From Aldrovandia affinis (Eukaryota > Chordata > Actinopteri > Notacanthiformes > Halosauridae), in the NCBI GenBank assembly GCA_029706075.1, contig JAINUG010000052.1, forward strand, positions 3,375,498 through 3,439,497: a stretch of DNA of 64,000 nt, written 5' to 3'. Below the pieces are notes generated by a model. That model was not told the DNA's origin and searched no databases. It saw only the letters and a list, made by a program, of their open reading frames with translations. The position numbers and the translations under genes were made by a program. Of the stretch, positions 37,311-64,000 are shown one piece after another. Within the stretch, counting starts at the first letter, position 1; the number at the start of each line of letters is the position of its first letter.

Positions 37311-37839
37311 CCTATTGTCAAACAAGCCCATCATAGAAAGTAGTTCATTTTTCCACCAAGAGACCGCTGTATTCGCTGCTTGCGTCGATGTGGTAGCTAT
37401 CTTACCGTTCGTTTTAACGAACCTTATTGTAGCCTTATGTCTCAGCCCCTGCGCGAAATATAGTTTGCATGCTATTAGGGGGGAAAGTGGTGCCGACCCT
37501 TCCCTGGGTAGCTAACGAAGTTGAAATGTCTTGGGTTGCTGAAAAGGTGATGTCAACCCGAACGAGTAGTTCGTCACCACTTTGACTGTCGGCTAACTTG
37601 ACCAATGAAAGTGGCTTAATTCTGGAGAATTGTAATGGTGGGCCAATGGGGATCGGTGAAGGAGCAAAGAGGAGTTTGTGTTTCGCAGTGACGCAAAAGC
37701 GCAGGATTTCCGAGGCTACTCCTTTCGCAGTTGTCACCGATGTTATAGCGTGGTAAAGCAGAGTAGATTGCCGCCTGGCAGTTAAATTAAAAACTATTCG
37801 AATGGCTCGAAACACTCCTACCAAATGGTAACCTGGTAC

Positions 37840-38664
37840 CAGTGGCGATTTTAGACCTTATTTAGGGGGGTTTCAGCTCCCCTGTCTTTCATCTTAGCCC
37901 CCCTGAAAATGTGTAGTCATTCTTTTCTAAAAAACATTTTTACTTCTATCCATCTATTTTTGAAAATACCAGATAGAGAGTGGTATTGTTGTTCATGACA
38001 CCTCACTACTAGCATGCCAAGTTTGGTGTTTCGGACATGTCCACAAGCAATGTCCGCCAACCCCATATGGGATTCCAATTCCAATATAAATGAATGGGAA
38101 TGATGTGGCACTTTTTAACACTGCCTTTCTGAGGTCCAGGAAGGGCAGAGAGACACCAAACTTTACACCCTGGTTCCCTTTATAACACAGGAAAGGCACA
38201 TTGAAGCTCTGGCATTTAAAAATATTAATACTAAAGTTTTTCATTCATTTCAAATTTTTTCTTGTTTCATACAATTATGATGCATGTTGTGGGTGGTATT
38301 TCCAAGAACATGTGTACCGAGCGTCTGGTCTTAGAAGCGAAAGGAATTCAAATGAGAGGTCCAACTGTCAGTTTCTTTCCCACCATTGACTTACATATAA
38401 TTTATACTGCAAAAACCACTACAGTTAACCTTACAATGTATGTTTTGGGCAGTGTGTCCAAGAACATGTGTACAGAGCATGATTCTCAGAACCAAAAGGA
38501 AGCCAAATGAGAGCCCCAACTATCAGTGTCCGTGAACCCTATATGGGATCCCAATTCCAATATATATAGTATAAAGTGTCCAATTCCAATATACATGAAT
38601 GGGAATGATTCAGCACTTTTTAACACTGCCTTTCAGAGGCCCAAGAAGGGCCTAGAGACACTTT
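37840..38664. repeat. Block of degenerate internal repeats
   Basis: Two distant copies of a unit with gaatgggaatgat followed by cactttttaacactgccttt occur at about 38050-38155 and 38527-38660. A second unit (ccaagaacatgtgta) occurs at about 38295 and 38458. The left edge begins cagtggcgattttagacctt, a transposon-like terminus. This looks like an old non-autonomous element with internal repeats, but no right terminus was identified. Confidence 0.5.
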
Positions 38665-39015
38665 GGTGCTATATAATGGGCAAAGTAAGTAACGTGCGGT
38701 CACGAAACGTAGATATGTCATGGATAAGAATGTGTTCTGGAACATACATGAGCCTGGTTGCGGTAGCTCTTACAGGGGCTAAATAGCACCCCCTTGAAAT
38801 GTTGTACTATGGCGCTATATAACGAGCAATGTAAGTGACATAGGGTCACATAACGCTGATATGTTGTTGATAACCATGGGTTCTACGACATATAGGAGCG
38901 TGGTCATAGTAGCTCTTACAGGGGCTCAACAACACCCCCTTGAACTTTTGTACTTTGGCGCTATATAACGGGCAAAGTAAGTTGCATACGGTCACCAAAC
39001 GTAGATGTAAAAAAA
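38665..39015. repeat. 146-bp tandem repeat, 2.4 copies
   Basis: Copies start at 38665, 38811 and 38957 with ggcgctatataacg-type text, each exactly 146 bp after the last; the third is cut off by a CA array. The shared core includes gtagctcttacaggggct and cacccccttgaa. The copies differ by many substitutions, so the array is not recent. Confidence 0.8.
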
Positions 39016-39016
39016 T

Positions 39017-39206
39017 GAGCCACACACACACACACACACACACACACGGACGCGTACACACACACGTAGGCATACACACGTAGGCATACACACACGTAGG
39101 CATACACGCACACACACACGTAGGCATACACGCACACACACACACATGCCCACACACGAATGTGTGCACACACGCACACGTACGCACACACAGACACACA
39201 AGCAAA
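39017..39206. repeat. CA-rich minisatellite
   Basis: CA dinucleotides alternate with a cacgtaggcatacacac unit repeated about five times. Long cysteine/valine-rich open frames on the minus strand (38846-39220) are repeat artefacts. Confidence 0.9.
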
Positions 39207-39215
39207 CACACTCCA

Positions 39216-40915
39216 ATCATGCTGAGATATTCGCTAATTTAGCTGGGTATGGACAAATTGTTCCATTTCCAATTTATTTGACAGCCACTCTTTTATATTG
39301 GAAGTGGGATACATTTTCTGTATTGCAAATTGAAATGATGGAAAATAAAATATTAAACAAGGCTACATTTTTTCGCATTTTTTTTTCCTTCTCCTGTCCG
39401 ACACGCAGGAGACAGCCCTCGTGGGGAAAACGGGCCCTGATGCACTCCCGCCAATTCCGGGGGCATCGAGGCATCTCGTGGCGTGTTAACGGTGACGCGG
39501 CATCAGAGTGTAAAAAACACTCAAAGGTTTACATTAACAAACCAACCTGAACAAATCCATGAAACCCTCCCCATCTCCCTGTATACAAAAGTAACTGAAA
39601 CAACTAGCTGTAAATGCATGTGCATTACTGTTTATTAGAATTCAAGGTCCTGGATTCAAAAACAAGTCTGTGGCAAATTAAACAAACTCCTGTACAGTCG
39701 TAATCTGAAAATATGATTATAAATGATTTAATCATAATTCACAAGTCAGTCCAACAACCAGGGTTTACGAATAGCAGGGTTTGATCATGTAAGTTTGAGG
39801 TGAGGAGATTCAGCAGTTGGAAGGAAAGAGATTTAAAGTACTCCCTTTGTTTTAAATAGTGTTCATGCTGTGATGGCGAATCATGTCCTCTCAGCTGACC
39901 TGGGCTTTCAGATCCAACATTGTAGTAACAATTTCTGTTATAATAACCCTCACTGTTACTGTAACAATCCCTGCTACAGTAACAATCCCTGTGTTAATGA
40001 GGGGCTTCCAAGGCCATGGGGTAGGCCATATACATTTATGCACATCGTTTCTCTATAAAATAAAGAGGGGAAAAACTTGAATACTTACCATTTTGTTTCT
40101 GAAATCAAGTATTTTCACTGACATTGTACTTAAAAAACAATCAAAGCAATCCAACACAACTGTTTTACTTTTTTCCCACTAAGACAAATTAGCAAGGTCA
40201 TTTCAAGCTCTACTTTAAAAATGTTGAATTTAATTTTGATATTTCTCCAAAGTGTGGTCATTTCAGTGCACAAGTCGTGCCAGACAGCAGAAATCTCACG
40301 CTTCTGTCCAACATTTCATAACACAGTAATGCCTTTTTTTTTTTTTTCTTCTCTTAACTTTTAGAATGTGATTATGTTGGGTCTTTTGTTCACTTTGGTT
40401 TAATAAATACTACAATCAAACAGAAAAGGCATGCCTGCCTCAATAATTTGGTGCAAAACTACCCCATCATAATAAAATTAGAAATTTACTGAAGCAGACA
40501 TACATTTTGCAAAAAGAAAGAAAAACCAATAAAACAACTTAGATTATTGTAAATCAGTTCCTTGCACACATCCAGTTATATCTGCCACTAGTTCAGGCTT
40601 TGAAACTGTAGATAACCACTCATTTGATTTAACAGCTTACCCCGCACCTTTGTATAGAATTTCTAATTTAAATATATGTATATATAGATATATACAAAGT
40701 CGCAAACAAAACCTTTTAAAAGTCTATTTCTTTTATTATTTTTTATATGTTTAGAGCTGACAGTCATTGAGGCCTCAGCACACAAAAAAAAGAAGCAAAA
40801 ATAACAAAATCAAAACAATCAAATCAGGTCTTTTTATCTCCGTCTTCACGTTGTTGTGTCCTGGTGCGGTGAAGTCGTGTCCCTTACTAACGGCAGGTGG
40901 GGCTGTGGGTGTGGC
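39216..40915 (-). other. UBE4B 3' UTR and downstream flank
   Basis: The minus strand after the UBE4B stop codon. A poly(A) signal AATAAA is at 40737-40732, about 180 bases after the stop, and another is near 39635-39630. Which one is used cannot be told from sequence. The region is AT-rich, with a TA tract near 40670-40695. No other gene is seen. Confidence 0.45.

Positions 40916-64000
<23,085 letters not shown>

Noticed and set aside
37435-37824. 129-codon minus-strand open frame
   Set aside because: No recognisable domain or similarity, and it overlaps the putative KIF1B 5' region. It may be chance in GC-richer DNA.
38846-39220. Cysteine/valine-rich open frames on the minus strand
   Set aside because: They are translations of a CA-rich minisatellite.

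Overview
The window is vertebrate nuclear DNA, most likely from a ray-finned fish. It holds parts of two host genes split into exons, both on the minus strand. One is the last 19 coding exons of UBE4B, a U-box ubiquitin ligase. The other is the first coding exon of KIF1B, a kinesin-3 motor. UBE4B lies immediately upstream of KIF1B in the same orientation, the order known from human 1p36. The fish assignment rests on the dense Tc1-like transposons, L2-clade LINEs, tRNA-derived SINEs with an L2-like tail, and Gypsy elements with Gmr1-type domain order. I cannot resolve the species.

Layout. Positions 1-33946 are intron of KIF1B downstream of its first coding exon; no second KIF1B exon is visible, so this intron exceeds 33 kb. 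It is a repeat graveyard: two degenerate LTR elements (415-4938 plus strand; 25467-29381 minus strand), two L2 copies, several hAT-like elements, at least five Tc1-like copies, and one very clear foldback Tc1 (17361-18561). Positions 33947-34086 carry the KIF1B start codon. Positions 34087-40915 are the spacer between the genes, with a possible KIF1B non-coding first exon ending at 37199, a block of degenerate tandem repeats with a 146-bp period, and a CA-rich array. Positions 40916-64000 are UBE4B, whose introns hold further Tc1 copies, a hAT/Tc1/L2 triple nest (44795-47733), SINEs and small hAT elements.

The 19 UBE4B exons sum to exactly 794 codons including the stop, with matching phases at every junction, so this part of the gene looks intact. 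They encode most of the Ufd2 core and the whole C-terminal U-box. The most interesting host-gene observations are a 120-bp in-frame repeat of the 3' end of the U-box exon together with its splice donor, a 40-bp repeat of another exon end with its donor, and a GC-AG intron beside the U-box. The most interesting mobile-element observation is that both LTR elements place integrase before reverse transcriptase. Nothing here looks like a wholly new biological system.
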